From Lichenihabitans psoromatis (GTDB lineage: Bacteria > Pseudomonadota > Alphaproteobacteria > Rhizobiales > Beijerinckiaceae), in contig NZ_CP036515.1 in the NCBI RefSeq assembly GCF_004323635.1, positions 3,597,501 to 3,661,500 on the forward strand: DNA of 64,000 nt. Direction: 5' to 3'. Below the pieces are notes generated by a model. The model searched no databases, was not told the origin of the DNA, and saw only the letters and a list, made by a program, of their open reading frames with translations. Numbering within the stretch: the stretch's first letter is position 1; each line of letters opens with the position of its first letter. This document shows positions 42,293-51,470 of the stretch, piece after piece. The position numbers and the translations under genes were made by a program.

Positions 42293-43333
42293 CTACCAGG
42301 TGCTGTTTTCGATGACGCCGCGGCTCGTCAGCACGACCCACGACCGGCCGCGCCGCTCGATCGAGCGGATTTCGCCCGCACCCGGTAAGAACTCGCCCGG
42401 CGCGATCTCGCGCAGGCCGCCGCGGCGCGCTTCGACCAGCGCCAGCCCATCGTAAACATCACGCACCACCCAACCGTCGACCGTCGGCGGCTTCATCGGC
42501 AAGGCGCGCGGATCGTTGGCCGCGACCACAGACACGTCCGGCTTCGGCGGCGTCTTGGTGGCTTGCGATTTGGTGGACGAGACAACGCTGTCCTGTTTGG
42601 TCGGGAGCGGAACATAGGCTGCGGCAGCCTGAGCCGTGCTGGCGGTCCGCTGCGGCGCCGTAACGGGACGCGGCGGGGGCGCGACCGGGATGGTCCCCGT
42701 GGGGGTCGGCGAGGCAACCTGCCGCTCGATGCGATCGAGCCGATTGGTGACGTCGGCAAGCTTTTGGCTTGCGTCGGGCGTCTTGTCCTTCGGGTCGCGA
42801 TCGAGCTTGTCGAGCCGCGCCATGATCTCGGCGAGTTTCTGGCTGGGATCGCGCTCCGGCTTGTCGAGCTTGGACGATAACTGGGCCAAGGTCGCGCCGT
42901 CGTTGGCGCGGCTCTGCTCGATCTCCTGACGGAGGCCTTCGACGCTCTTCTTCAGGCCGCGGATCGTATCCTCCTGCTTCGAGGCATCGGCGGTCGTCCG
43001 CAGCGTATCGACGCTGCCTTTCAGGCGTCCGATCTCATCCTGCAAACGATGCAACACTTGCGCGGTCGCGTCAGGGTCGGCGGCTTTCTGCGCCATCATC
43101 GAAGAGGCCGCGGAGGAGCGAATGCTCTGCACTCCGAAGGCGCCTGCCCCAATCGCGAGCAGAAAGCCGGCTGCCCACACTCCATGGTGAAAGCGAAAGA
43201 CAGGCGCCGTCGCGGTCGCGGGAACGAAAGGGATCAGCGCGGTGCCGACCTCCGCTCGCTCGGACGCGGGACCTTGTCCGGAAGCCTTGGCCTTGTCTCC
43301 GTCGTTCCGTTCGGAAGCCGGGTCAGAGCCCAT
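42293..43333 (-). CDS. Membrane protein with coiled coil, unknown function
   Basis: A 346-residue protein with four parts: a charged cytoplasmic N-terminus, one transmembrane helix (about residues 50-70, HGVWAAGFLLAIGAGAFGVQ), a long heptad-like coiled coil (about 85-200, with repeats such as SQKLAEIMARLDKLDRDPKD and SQKLADVTNRLDRIERQV), and a Pro/Thr-rich linker. The last 70 residues (VDGWVVRDVYDGLALVEARR, then PGEFLPGAGEIRSIERRG and WVVLTSRGVI) look like a small beta domain of a kind seen in many rhizobial membrane proteins of unknown role. ATG 43333 has AGGAG 6 bases upstream. A scaffold or envelope role is only a guess. Confidence 0.75.
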   Translation of the reverse strand: MGSDPASERNDGDKAKASGQGPASERAEVGTALIPFVPATATAPVFRFHHGVWAAGFLLAIGAGAFGVQSIRSSAASSMMAQKAADPDATAQVLHRLQDEIGRLKGSVDTLRTTADASKQEDTIRGLKKSVEGLRQEIEQSRANDGATLAQLSSKLDKPERDPSQKLAEIMARLDKLDRDPKDKTPDASQKLADVTNRLDRIERQVASPTPTGTIPVAPPPRPVTAPQRTASTAQAAAAYVPLPTKQDSVVSSTKSQATKTPPKPDVSVVAANDPRALPMKPPTVDGWVVRDVYDGLALVEARRGGLREIAPGEFLPGAGEIRSIERRGRSWVVLTSRGVIENSTW

Positions 43334-43444
43334 TTTAAACTCCTGTGTCAGGTTTCGTTCACCACTTTGAGAGGAAGACATTCACGATGCGTTATCCTTA
43401 CGCGTCTGTTGCCGTCCCGCTTTGAAACAGAACGATGTCGCCTC

Positions 43445-43456
43445 ACGGCATGCCGT
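43445..43456. promoter_or_regulatory. 12-bp palindrome in a divergent promoter region
   Basis: ACGGCATGCCGT is a perfect palindrome roughly midway between the divergent starts at 43333 and 43575. It could be an operator for the lactonase gene or its neighbour. No regulator gene is adjacent, and no other element stands out in these 241 bases. Confidence 0.35.
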
Positions 43457-43574
43457 CCCATCTTGCGGATGGCTGCGCGCCGGGCCATGGTCCACCTGAA
43501 ACGTGGCCGAAAAGGCGGGCGTCTCCGGCGGATTTCAGCCATATCGGAGGCGTCGAACAGCAAAGGGGAAACGC

Positions 43575-44489
43575 ATGATCACAGACAGCTTCGAGGTGCT
43601 CGATTCTCGTTTCAAAAAGCTCGTTTTCGGCAACGTGCATGTGGAAAAGCTGTGGACAGGTGGTCGCTGGTGCGAGGGGCCGGCCTATTTCCCGGCGGGC
43701 AAATATCTCGTCTGGTCCGATATCCCGAACGATCGTGTCATGCGCTTCGACGAGACGGATTCGTCGGTCTCGACCTTCATTGCACCATCGCTGAATCAGA
43801 ACGGCCATACGGTCGATCGCGACGGTCGTCTGATCTGCTGTGAACATCGGGGACGATGTCTGTCCCGCATCGAGCATGACGGCTCGCGCAAGGTGCTGGT
43901 CGATACGGTCGACAGCAATAAGCTGAATTCCCCGAACGATGCCGTCGTGAAGTCAGACGGGACGATCTGGTTCTCGGACCCGACCTACGGGATCGACAGC
44001 GAGTATGAGGGCGATTTCGGCAAATCGGAACTCGGCGTGAGCCACGTCTACCGTTACGATCCGCGCTCTGGCGTGACGAATGCCGTGACCGAGGATTTCG
44101 TTCAGCCAAACGGGCTAGCTTTCTCGCCGGACGAGAAGCTCCTGTATATCGCCGATACAGGCAGTTCGCACGTCGAGGACGGGCCACGCCACATCCGCGT
44201 CTTTGACGTAGAAGGTGATCGCTTGATCAACGGCCGCCTGTTCGCAACCTGCGAGTATGGCATGTTCGACGGCTTCCGCTGCGATACAGCCGGCAACGTC
44301 TGGACCTCGGCCGGCGATGGGGTGCATTGCTACGCACCGGACGGGACATTAATCGGCAAGGTCAAGATCCCAGAGGTCGTCGCCAACCTCTGCTTCGGCG
44401 GCCCGAAGCGCAACCGCCTCTATATCTGCGGGACGACGAGCCTCTATTCCGTGTTCGTCAATGCGCAAGGCGCGGTCTGGCCGCGCTGA
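43575..44489 (+). CDS. SMP-30/gluconolactonase family protein
   Basis: A 304-residue six-bladed beta-propeller hydrolase. Metal ligands appear in the usual places: Glu in GRWCEGPAYFPAGKYLVWSD, Asn in NKLNSPNDAVVKSDG, Asn in FVQPNGLAFSPDEK and Asp in LYIADTGSS. Members hydrolyse sugar lactones such as gluconolactone or act on other lactones; the substrate is not evident. ATG 43575 follows AAAGGGGA. It is convergent with nagZ. Confidence 0.9.
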   Translation: MITDSFEVLDSRFKKLVFGNVHVEKLWTGGRWCEGPAYFPAGKYLVWSDIPNDRVMRFDETDSSVSTFIAPSLNQNGHTVDRDGRLICCEHRGRCLSRIEHDGSRKVLVDTVDSNKLNSPNDAVVKSDGTIWFSDPTYGIDSEYEGDFGKSELGVSHVYRYDPRSGVTNAVTEDFVQPNGLAFSPDEKLLYIADTGSSHVEDGPRHIRVFDVEGDRLINGRLFATCEYGMFDGFRCDTAGNVWTSAGDGVHCYAPDGTLIGKVKIPEVVANLCFGGPKRNRLYICGTTSLYSVFVNAQGAVWPR

Positions 44490-44554
44490 AACGCCAGCGG
44501 GGGAGCACCGTGTTGCGGCTCTCTCCCGCGCATCACCTGATCAGCGCGTGAGCG

Positions 44555-45574
44555 CTAAGCCACCATTGCGGCAAGACGGACCTGCTCATGCGGGTGATCG
44601 ATCGGCTCGGGCTGGCGCAAGCGAGCCACCGCCGCCGAGACCCGCCGCTCCACCATCCCCTCGATCGGCCGAGCCGCGGCCGCGACTGCGCGGGCCTCGT
44701 CCAGCTTGCCATTGCAGTGAAGCAGGATGTCGCATCCGGCCAGCCGCGCCTGCTCCGCGCGTTCGCCCAAGCTGCCCTTCAGGGCTTCCATTGAAAGATC
44801 GTCGCTGAGCAGCAGCCCATCGAAGCCGATCACACCGCGAATGATCTGGTCGATGACGCGAGCCGATGTCGTGGCAGGCCGGTCGGGATCGAGCGCCGTG
44901 TAGACGACATGCGCCGTCATCGCGATGGGTAGGTCCGCGAGTTGGCGGAACGGCTCGAAATCATGCTGGTCGAGTTCGTCGCGATCGGCCTCGACGACTG
45001 GCAGCGACAGGTGGCTATCCACCCCCGCCCGCCCGTGGCCCGGCACGTGTTTCATGACCGGCAGTACGCCGCCGAGCAGAAGGCCTTCGGCAAAAGCGCG
45101 GCCAAGGCGCGCAACGGTCATGGGATCGGCCGCAAAAGCACGATCGCCGATAACGTTGTGGCTTCCCGGGACCGGGACATCGAGAACCGGCGCGCAATCC
45201 ACCGTGACCCCGACATTTCGCAATTCATGCGCGATCAGCCGGGCGCCGAGCTTGGCCGCCTGGGCGTCGCTCTCGCCACCGCACCCCTCATAGCGGCTCG
45301 CTGCCGGGTAGTCGGGCCAGAGCGGCGGACGCAAGCGTTGAACGCGGCCGCCTTCTTGATCCATCAGCACGGGCGCCTCGAAACGGCCCACGACAGCGCG
45401 GAACGATGCCGTCAGTCGCGAGACCTGCTCCGGTGTATCGACGTTGCGGCGGAAGAGAATCAGCCCCCACGGCTGCGTGTCAGCGATGAAGCGCTTTTCA
45501 TCGTCGGTGAGCTCGAGGCCGGCACAGCCGCACACGAATCCAAGCGTCATGCGCGATGGCCCGTTCTGAAACAT
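44555..45574 (-). CDS. nagZ: Beta-N-acetylhexosaminidase NagZ
   Basis: A cytoplasmic family GH3 enzyme that removes GlcNAc from anhydro-muropeptides during cell-wall recycling. The 339-residue single-domain form has LMDQEGGRVQRL, the catalytic-loop motif KHVPGHG (commonly KHFPGHG) with the acid/base His, and the nucleophile Asp in LLLSDDLSMEAL. Substrate-binding residues are in SSRYEG-like AASRYEGCGG. The ATG at 45574 or the ATG at 45550 (MTLGFVCGCAG) could start it; neither has a good Shine-Dalgarno. It follows the SPOR gene, as in other Rhizobiales. The GlcNAc it releases could feed the operon at 29.8-33.7 kb. Confidence 0.93.
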   Translation of the reverse strand: MFQNGPSRMTLGFVCGCAGLELTDDEKRFIADTQPWGLILFRRNVDTPEQVSRLTASFRAVVGRFEAPVLMDQEGGRVQRLRPPLWPDYPAASRYEGCGGESDAQAAKLGARLIAHELRNVGVTVDCAPVLDVPVPGSHNVIGDRAFAADPMTVARLGRAFAEGLLLGGVLPVMKHVPGHGRAGVDSHLSLPVVEADRDELDQHDFEPFRQLADLPIAMTAHVVYTALDPDRPATTSARVIDQIIRGVIGFDGLLLSDDLSMEALKGSLGERAEQARLAGCDILLHCNGKLDEARAVAAAARPIEGMVERRVSAAVARLRQPEPIDHPHEQVRLAAMVA

Positions 45575-45579
45575 GAGGA

Positions 45580-45632
45580 TAAAAAAGAGCGAGCCGCCAA
45601 CGCGTTATCGACGCGCGGGCGGCTCGTTCGTC
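45580..45632 (-). terminator. Terminator after the SPOR gene
   Basis: On the minus strand CGAGCCGCC...GGCGGCTCG forms a 9-bp stem closing a GC-rich inner region (itself able to pair), followed by CTCTTTTTTAT. It separates the SPOR gene from nagZ, so nagZ needs read-through or its own promoter. Confidence 0.75.
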
Positions 45633-45647
45633 GTTCAAGGCGTCGGA

Positions 45648-47231
45648 TCAGTTCCGCACCACGAAACACCCACCGCCACCGGCGGTCAACTTCGTGCAGA
45701 GGGACTTGGCATCCTCCTGCGAAAGATTGCCGACGCGGATGCGATAGACCGACTTGGTGCCGAGATCAGCCTTGTGGATCGCCGGACGATACGATCCGAG
45801 TTGCGCCGCATATTTTTTCTGAAGGCGAGCGACGGTCTCACGCGCATCCTGCTCGCTCGGTGGGGCGCCGAGTTGCACGGCATAACCACCGCCCGCGCCG
45901 GTTGCGGCGGGTGCCGCATCGTCCGCTGGGTCGACGGCCGCGACTTCCGTTGGCTTGGGTTTCGGCGCGCGAACCGGAGCGGCAGCCTGCCGGGCTTTCG
46001 GGCCTGTGGACGATGCGTCGGTCGCGGTCGTCCCGGTTGTTCCGAGGTCGGCGACCTCGACCGGAGCCTTTGGCGTCACCGCTGCGGCGCGCGTGGTCGA
46101 CTTGGCCTTCGCGGGCGCCGAGGCCGGCGTTTGGGCGGCAGGCTGGGCCTGTCCGGATTGGGACGGCGGAGCCTGATCCTGACCGGCGAGCGGCAGCGAC
46201 GTCTGCGGATCGAAGGCAAGGCTTGCCGGCTGGTCGTAGCCGAGCCCCGTTGCGGCCCCGAGCCGGGTCGATGCCGCAAGGCTGTCGGCCGGATTGGTGA
46301 TGATGGTGCCATCGGGCCGGACCATCACGGTCTTGACCTTCTTGGGCTCTGGGAACGGGCTCGAGGCTTGTGGGCGGGCATCGTCAGGTTGTGCTGTCTT
46401 GACCGCCTGGGCGAGGTCGACCGGCTGTTCCGTCGTATTGACCACTTGAGCGGTCGCGGTCCCATCGCCCTTGTTTTTGTCCAGCAATGTGCTGTTCTCG
46501 GACGCTGCTTCCGCGTCTTTCGCCGAATTATCCGGCTGAACTTTGCTCGGGCCCTCGGCCGCCATAATGGTCGGCGCGGCGGTGCCAGCATTGCTGCTAG
46601 CTTGCGCCACACCCGACGGGCGGACCAGGAAGCTCGCGGCAAGACCGCCTCCCGTCAGAAGGACGACGGCCGCCAGGACGATCAAGGTTCGCCGCGACGA
46701 GCCAGAGACGGGCTCCAATGCGTCGCGCGTGACCGAAAGCCCGCTCATGTCGCCGCGTTGCTGCGGTGCGATCCGCCCCTCGGCCCAGGCATCCGGGCTC
46801 TGCTCGATGGGGCGCTGACCCTCTACGGAAAGGCGCGGATAGGGCTGCGTCCCGGCCGGGCCATGTACCACGGCCGCGTCGTCCGGAGATCCCGGCTCCT
46901 CGCCGGCCTCGGTGGAGGCGCGATAGTCAGCCTCGTCATCGTGATGGTCGGCCGCCGCATAAGGATCGTCGTGGCGCGCAACATCATGCCGATAGGTTTC
47001 GACAGGCTGGGCCTGCGGCGCGACGACAGGGCGCGGCGGCTCTGTCCGGGGCCGCGCGGCGGTCCCTCCTTGCGGGAACACACCGCGGAACGGGTCTTCC
47101 TGCCCGACGAGACGAGCGAGCTCGGCCAGGGGGTCTTGTCCGGACGATGAGGGTTGCCCCACCATCCGCATGCGCCGCTCGAACTCGTCAGCACCGCCGA
47201 GGGTCCGGGAAATTGCGGGCGTGTTACTCAT
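45648..47231 (-). CDS. SPOR-domain membrane protein
   Basis: A 527-residue bitopic protein. A charged, Pro/His-rich cytoplasmic N-terminus contains DPLAELARLVGQEDPF, the motif shared by rhizobial SPOR proteins of this locus. A transmembrane helix lies near residues 175-195 (TLIVLAAVVLLTGGGLAASF), followed by a long Ala/Pro/Thr-rich periplasmic linker. A C-terminal SPOR domain (GGYAVQLGAPPSEQDARETV, ending CTKLTAGGGGCFVV) binds septal glycan lacking stem peptides, implying a role at the division site. GAGG fits the ATG at 47231 (6-base spacing) better than the ATG at 47234. It is located downstream of argS. Confidence 0.9.
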   Translation of the reverse strand: MSNTPAISRTLGGADEFERRMRMVGQPSSSGQDPLAELARLVGQEDPFRGVFPQGGTAARPRTEPPRPVVAPQAQPVETYRHDVARHDDPYAAADHHDDEADYRASTEAGEEPGSPDDAAVVHGPAGTQPYPRLSVEGQRPIEQSPDAWAEGRIAPQQRGDMSGLSVTRDALEPVSGSSRRTLIVLAAVVLLTGGGLAASFLVRPSGVAQASSNAGTAAPTIMAAEGPSKVQPDNSAKDAEAASENSTLLDKNKGDGTATAQVVNTTEQPVDLAQAVKTAQPDDARPQASSPFPEPKKVKTVMVRPDGTIITNPADSLAASTRLGAATGLGYDQPASLAFDPQTSLPLAGQDQAPPSQSGQAQPAAQTPASAPAKAKSTTRAAAVTPKAPVEVADLGTTGTTATDASSTGPKARQAAAPVRAPKPKPTEVAAVDPADDAAPAATGAGGGYAVQLGAPPSEQDARETVARLQKKYAAQLGSYRPAIHKADLGTKSVYRIRVGNLSQEDAKSLCTKLTAGGGGCFVVRN

Positions 47232-47361
47232 CATACACCTCGCGTTACAATCGCCTTGGCGAAATGCATCATCTCGTGTCACCAAAGGATCGGGCCGCGC
47301 TCTCGTTCGAGAGTGACGAGCCAGCAGACCGCACAGCGATGTGACGATCCGTGTGACAGAG

Positions 47362-49137
47362 TTAGCGCATCTCTTCCGGCGCACTGACACCGAGAAGACC
47401 AAGGCCTGACGCGAGAACCGAAGTCGTTGCTTGAACCAAGGCCAATCTCGCGCTTGTCAAATCTCTACTTTCTTCATTAACAAAGCGTAATTGTGGCTGA
47501 TCTTTACCGCGATTCCAGTGCGAATGCAGAGCACTTGCGAGGTCATGAAGGTAAAACGCGATGCGGTGCGGCTCGTGGCTGGCTGCAGCGGCCAAGATTT
47601 GGCGCGGATATTGCGCCAGCAAGCGCACCAATCCCGTTTCGCCTTCGTCGGTCAGCAGATCGAGCTTTGCGTCGCGCAACGCCGTGTCGCCGAGGTCGAG
47701 ATCCGGGAACACGCCCGCCGCTTGCCGCATGACCGAGCGGCCCCGCGCATGGGCATATTGCACGTAGAAGACCGGATTATCTTTCGATTGCTCGATGACC
47801 TTGCGGAGATCGAAATCCAGCATCGCGTCGTTGGACCGAAACAGCATCATGAACCGGACGGCGTCGCGGCCGACCTCGTCGACGACCTCGCGCAGCGTGA
47901 CAAAGTCACCCGAGCGCTTCGACATCTTCACCGGCTCGCCATCCCGCATCAGCTTGACGAGTTGGCACAGCTTGGCGTCGAGCGTCGCCGTCCCGTCCGA
48001 CAGAGCCGCGACTGCCGCCTGCATGCGTTTCACGTAGCCGCCGTGATCGGCGCCCAGCACGTCGATAATCGTGTTGAAGCCGCGATCGAGCTTGGTTTTG
48101 TGATAGGCGATATCGGACGCAAAATAGGTGTAGGACCCGTCGGATTTCAGCAGCGGGCGATCCACGTCATCACCAAATTGGGTCGATCGGAACAGGGTCT
48201 GCTCGCGATCTTCCCAATCCTCGATGGGTTGGCCCTTCGGCGGTTCGAGGCTGCCTTGGTAGACGAGCCCCTTCCGCCTGAGATCATCGATCGCGCGGTC
48301 GACGGCATCCTGCCCATCATGTTTCTCAGTCAGCGACCGCTCGGAAAAGAAGACATCATGCCGGATGTCCAGCGCCGCGAGATCGTCGCGGATCATCGCC
48401 ATCATGGCGTCGATCGCAATAGGCCGCACCAGCGGCAGCCACTCCGACTCGGGTTGCTGGCGCAGTGCTGGGCCATACTGGCTCGCAAGCGCCACCCCGA
48501 CCGGCTTCAGATAATCGCCGGGATAGAGACCTTCGGGAATGCTCCCGATGTCCTGGCCGAGCGCCTCGCAATATCGAAGGAAAGCCGAGCGGGCGAGGAC
48601 GTCGACCTGAGCGCCGGCGTCATTGATGTAATATTCGCGGGTGGTGGGATGACCCGCGAAAGCCAACAGGTTGGCCAAGGCGTCGCCGAAAACCGCGCCA
48701 CGCCCATGGCCGACATGCATCGGACCCGTCGGGTTGGCCGAGACAAACTCAACATTGACGGGCGGCGCACCGGCATCGTCGCGTCGACCGAAATCGGCGC
48801 CCTTGGCCAGCATCGCCGCAAGAACCCGCGTCAAAACCTCGGGTTGCAGTTTGATGTTGATGAAGCCGGGGCCAGCGACTTCGGCGGTATCGATATCGGG
48901 ATCGGCGACGAGATCGGCCGCGATCGCCACCGCGAACTCGCGCGGAGTTTTATAATGCGTCTTCGAGTCTTTCGCATAGACCATGGCCGCATTGGTCGCG
49001 AGATCGCCGTTGGCGGCATCGCGGGGCGGCTCGACGGTGAAGCGCGACAGATCGAGAGCGGCCGGCAAGGTGCCGTTATCGATCTTGCCCTGCAGGACGG
49101 CGGCGATGCGGTTGCGGAAGTCGGCGAAAATATCCAT
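47362..49137 (-). CDS. argS: Arginyl-tRNA synthetase
   Basis: A class I aminoacyl-tRNA synthetase of 591 residues. The N-terminal ArgS domain precedes the HIGH-type motif [12 protein letters not shown] (within [13 protein letters not shown]), the KMSKS-like loop is [11 protein letters not shown], and the C-terminal anticodon-binding DALR domain ends [25 protein letters not shown] in parts. It charges tRNA-Arg in the cytoplasm. Only 10 bases separate it from the dgt stop upstream, so the two are co-transcribed; 130 bases lead to the SPOR gene. Confidence 0.97.
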   Translation of the reverse strand: MDIFADFRNRIAAVLQGKIDNGTLPAALDLSRFTVEPPRDAANGDLATNAAMVYAKDSKTHYKTPREFAVAIAADLVADPDIDTAEVAGPGFINIKLQPEVLTRVLAAMLAKGADFGRRDDAGAPPVNVEFVSANPTGPMHVGHGRGAVFGDALANLLAFAGHPTTREYYINDAGAQVDVLARSAFLRYCEALGQDIGSIPEGLYPGDYLKPVGVALASQYGPALRQQPESEWLPLVRPIAIDAMMAMIRDDLAALDIRHDVFFSERSLTEKHDGQDAVDRAIDDLRRKGLVYQGSLEPPKGQPIEDWEDREQTLFRSTQFGDDVDRPLLKSDGSYTYFASDIAYHKTKLDRGFNTIIDVLGADHGGYVKRMQAAVAALSDGTATLDAKLCQLVKLMRDGEPVKMSKRSGDFVTLREVVDEVGRDAVRFMMLFRSNDAMLDFDLRKVIEQSKDNPVFYVQYAHARGRSVMRQAAGVFPDLDLGDTALRDAKLDLLTDEGETGLVRLLAQYPRQILAAAASHEPHRIAFYLHDLASALHSHWNRGKDQPQLRFVNEESRDLTSARLALVQATTSVLASGLGLLGVSAPEEMR

Positions 49138-49147
49138 GGCGCGTGCT

Positions 49148-50368
49148 TTACGGCTTTACGGTTCGAATTGGTACTGGGAAGGCAGCCTGAGCAGGTCTTT
49201 GATCGCAAAGCCGCCGATGTTCCGCCAAGGCGTAGCGATCCGTCATGCCGGCCACATAGTCGGTGACGACCCGAGCGACGCCGGCCGGGTCGCAGGCGCA
49301 GCGATCGGCCTTGGCGGACCAATCGGCAGGCAGCAGATGCGGGTCGTCGAGGAGGCGCTGCGTGAGGCCGACGACGACGTCATAGACGCGCGATCGCACG
49401 GCAGCCACTTGCGGGTGCCGATAGAACCGCGCGAACAGAAACGCCTTGATGTCCTGGCTCGCGGTCATCATGGGCGGCGACAGCGCGACGACCGGGCGCC
49501 CCAGGCGGCGAAGATCATCGGCGCTCCGCGGGTCGGCCGCTGCGAGACGCCGCATCGTTTCGGCGATCACATCGCTCACGAAACGATCGACGAGCCCGCG
49601 GGCCAGCGCGAACGGCATCCGCAACGGATCGGCATCTGGACGCCGCTCACGGATGGATCGTTCGAGATCGCGGAGAAACGGCACCTCGCGTGCCTCGTCG
49701 AGATCGATCAGCCCGAGCCGCAACCCGTCCTCGAAATCATGGGCATTATACGCAATGTCGTCGGCGATTGCGGCCACTTGAGCTTCGCCGCTCGGATAGA
49801 GGTCCAGGGCGAGCGACAACCTCTCATCATAGTGTCGCAGAAGCGCGGGGATCTCGGTCGGCGGCCCGTTCCGTTTCGCCAGCCCCTCCAACGTCTCCCA
49901 CGTCAGGTTCAGCCCATCGAAGTCGAAATAGCGTTGCTCGAGATCGATGACGATCCGAAGGCTCTGCACATTGTGATCGAAGCCACAAAGGTGCCCGACG
50001 CAGGCGTTGAGGGCATCCTCGCCCGTATGGCCGAAAGGCGAATGTCCAAGATCATGCGCGAGCGCCAAGGCTTCGGTGAGGTCGCCGTCGAGGCGAAGGG
50101 CGCGAGCCACGCTGCGCGCGATCTGCGCCACCTCGAGCGTGTGGGTGAGGCGGGTGCGATGGTGATCCCCCTCGTCCGGCATAATGACCTGGGTTTTCAG
50201 CGCCAGCCGGCGAAACGCCGTCGAGTGCAGGATACGATCCCGATCGCGCTGGAAGGCCGTGCGGTACCGCGACGGAGCCTCGTCGAAGGCGCGCTTCGGT
50301 CCGCGCGATGCATCCGCCGCATAGCGCGCCAACGCGGCCTCGGGGTGAGATGTCGCTTCCGCCGTCAT
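49148..50368 (-). CDS. dgt: Deoxyguanosinetriphosphate triphosphohydrolase-like protein
   Basis: A 406-residue HD-domain dNTPase of the type-2 dGTPase-like family. Metal-binding motifs are [32 protein letters not shown] and the later Asp in [18 protein letters not shown]. It hydrolyses dNTPs to nucleosides and triphosphate and may limit dNTP pools. ATG 50368 ([13 protein letters not shown]) has GGAG with 7-base spacing. It is divergent from erpA, with 162 bases between, and heads the dgt-argS-SPOR unit, conserved in Rhizobiales. Confidence 0.93.
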   Translation of the reverse strand: MTAEATSHPEAALARYAADASRGPKRAFDEAPSRYRTAFQRDRDRILHSTAFRRLALKTQVIMPDEGDHHRTRLTHTLEVAQIARSVARALRLDGDLTEALALAHDLGHSPFGHTGEDALNACVGHLCGFDHNVQSLRIVIDLEQRYFDFDGLNLTWETLEGLAKRNGPPTEIPALLRHYDERLSLALDLYPSGEAQVAAIADDIAYNAHDFEDGLRLGLIDLDEAREVPFLRDLERSIRERRPDADPLRMPFALARGLVDRFVSDVIAETMRRLAAADPRSADDLRRLGRPVVALSPPMMTASQDIKAFLFARFYRHPQVAAVRSRVYDVVVGLTQRLLDDPHLLPADWSAKADRCACDPAGVARVVTDYVAGMTDRYALAEHRRLCDQRPAQAAFPVPIRTVKP

Positions 50369-50530
50369 GCAGCCGCTCCGGGACCGATCGCGGCAGGCGG
50401 CCGCGCCGACGACCGCCATTGCGGCGTCGCAACGAAGCGCTTACCTTGTGGACATGTTTGCGGGCAAGGCTCGCGTGGGAATGAGCCCGTTTCGCCGAAG
50501 CGCGGATCGGGTCAGCAAAGGAGTTCCAAA

Positions 50531-50875
50531 ATGAGCGAATCCGCCGTTTTGGCGCCGGTCACGATTTCGGCGCGCGCCGCCGCACAGGTCAATAAGGTTT
50601 TGTCTCGCGAGGCGCCAGGGTCCTACCTCCGCATCGCCGTGAACGGTGGCGGTTGTTCAGGCTTCCAATATGCGTTCGACATCGTCGTCGAACGCGATGG
50701 CGACGATCTGGTGATCGAGCGCGATGGCGCATCCGTCCTGATCGACCCGGTGTCGGTCGGCTTTTTAGAAGGCTCCAAGATCGACTACGTGGATGACCTG
50801 ATCGGCCAGTCGTTCAAGATCGACAATCCGAACGCGACGGCGTCGTGCGGATGCGGAACCAGCTTCGCGCTGTAG
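50531..50875 (+). CDS. erpA: Iron-sulfur cluster insertion protein ErpA
   Basis: A 114-residue A-type carrier delivering clusters to essential Fe-S enzymes. Ligand cysteines are Cys42 in NGGGCSGFQYAFD and Cys106/Cys108 in ATASCGCGTSFAL; GGGCSGFQY is the ErpA/IscA form, distinct from the GGCAGMSY form at 14839. Ribosome site AAAGGAG at 50518-50524 supports ATG 50531. The dgt/erpA divergent pair is common in this order. The isochorismatase-like gene follows after 22 bases. Confidence 0.93.
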   Translation: MSESAVLAPVTISARAAAQVNKVLSREAPGSYLRIAVNGGGCSGFQYAFDIVVERDGDDLVIERDGASVLIDPVSVGFLEGSKIDYVDDLIGQSFKIDNPNATASCGCGTSFAL

Positions 50876-50897
50876 TCAAAAGCTCTCAGTCAAAGCC

Positions 50898-51470
50898 ATG
50901 ACGACAGCGCTTCTCATCATCGACGTCCAAAACGCAATATTGGCGGGCTTGGCCAATGGCCCCCGCCAGGCGGTCATCGATGACCGCCTCGATGAGGTGG
51001 CGGCTCGCCTGGGCCGGTTGAAACGCGACGCCGAGGCGGCTGGGATACCGGTCATCCTCGTTCAACACGACGGAGAAGCTGGGCATCGACTGAATGTAGG
51101 AACAGCCGGCTGGCAGTTCCGAGACGAAATTGCTCCGCACTCCGACACGATTGTGGTTCACAAGCGCAGTTGCGATGCTTTTCACGACACCAGCTTGGGA
51201 CAGCGTCTGGACGACCTCAAGATCGATCATCTGATCATCGGCGGCTGCATGAGCCAGTTCTGCGTCGATACGACAACCCGGAGAGCCGTCTCTCTCGGCT
51301 TCGATGTCACGCTGTTAGAAGATGGGCATGCCACTTTTGATTTCGGCGCCCTGAAGGCCGAGCAGATCGTCCATCATCACAACCAGATTTTGTCGGGATT
51401 CGAGGCCGGATCTAAAACTGTTCGAGTTGTCCCAGTCGAGGCGGTCAAATTCCGCAACGTCATCCCTTAA
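50898..51470 (+). CDS. Isochorismatase-like cysteine hydrolase
   Basis: A 190-residue alpha/beta hydrolase of the isochorismatase/nicotinamidase superfamily. The catalytic triad is visible: Asp9 in LLIIDVQNAIL, Lys89 in VVHKRSCDAF and Cys122 in GCMSQFCVDTTTR. The closest described relatives are YcaC/PncA-like amidohydrolases; the substrate is unknown. It may be co-transcribed with erpA. Its TAA overlaps the stop of the convergent glycosyltransferase-like gene by 3 bases. Confidence 0.88.
   Translation: MTTALLIIDVQNAILAGLANGPRQAVIDDRLDEVAARLGRLKRDAEAAGIPVILVQHDGEAGHRLNVGTAGWQFRDEIAPHSDTIVVHKRSCDAFHDTSLGQRLDDLKIDHLIIGGCMSQFCVDTTTRRAVSLGFDVTLLEDGHATFDFGALKAEQIVHHHNQILSGFEAGSKTVRVVPVEAVKFRNVIP

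Noticed and set aside
44498..44530. Possible hairpin GCGGGGGAG/CTCTCCCGC between the lactonase and nagZ stops.
   Set aside because: The stem needs a wobble or mismatch, the loop is long and no T tract follows; not called as a terminator.
47491..49266. A 591-codon plus-strand frame opposite argS.
   Set aside because: Mirror of argS, which has clear HIGH and KMSKS-type motifs.
48983..50530. A long upstream extension of erpA running opposite dgt.
   Set aside because: Only the last 114 codons resemble protein; AAAGGAG before ATG 50531 fixes the start.
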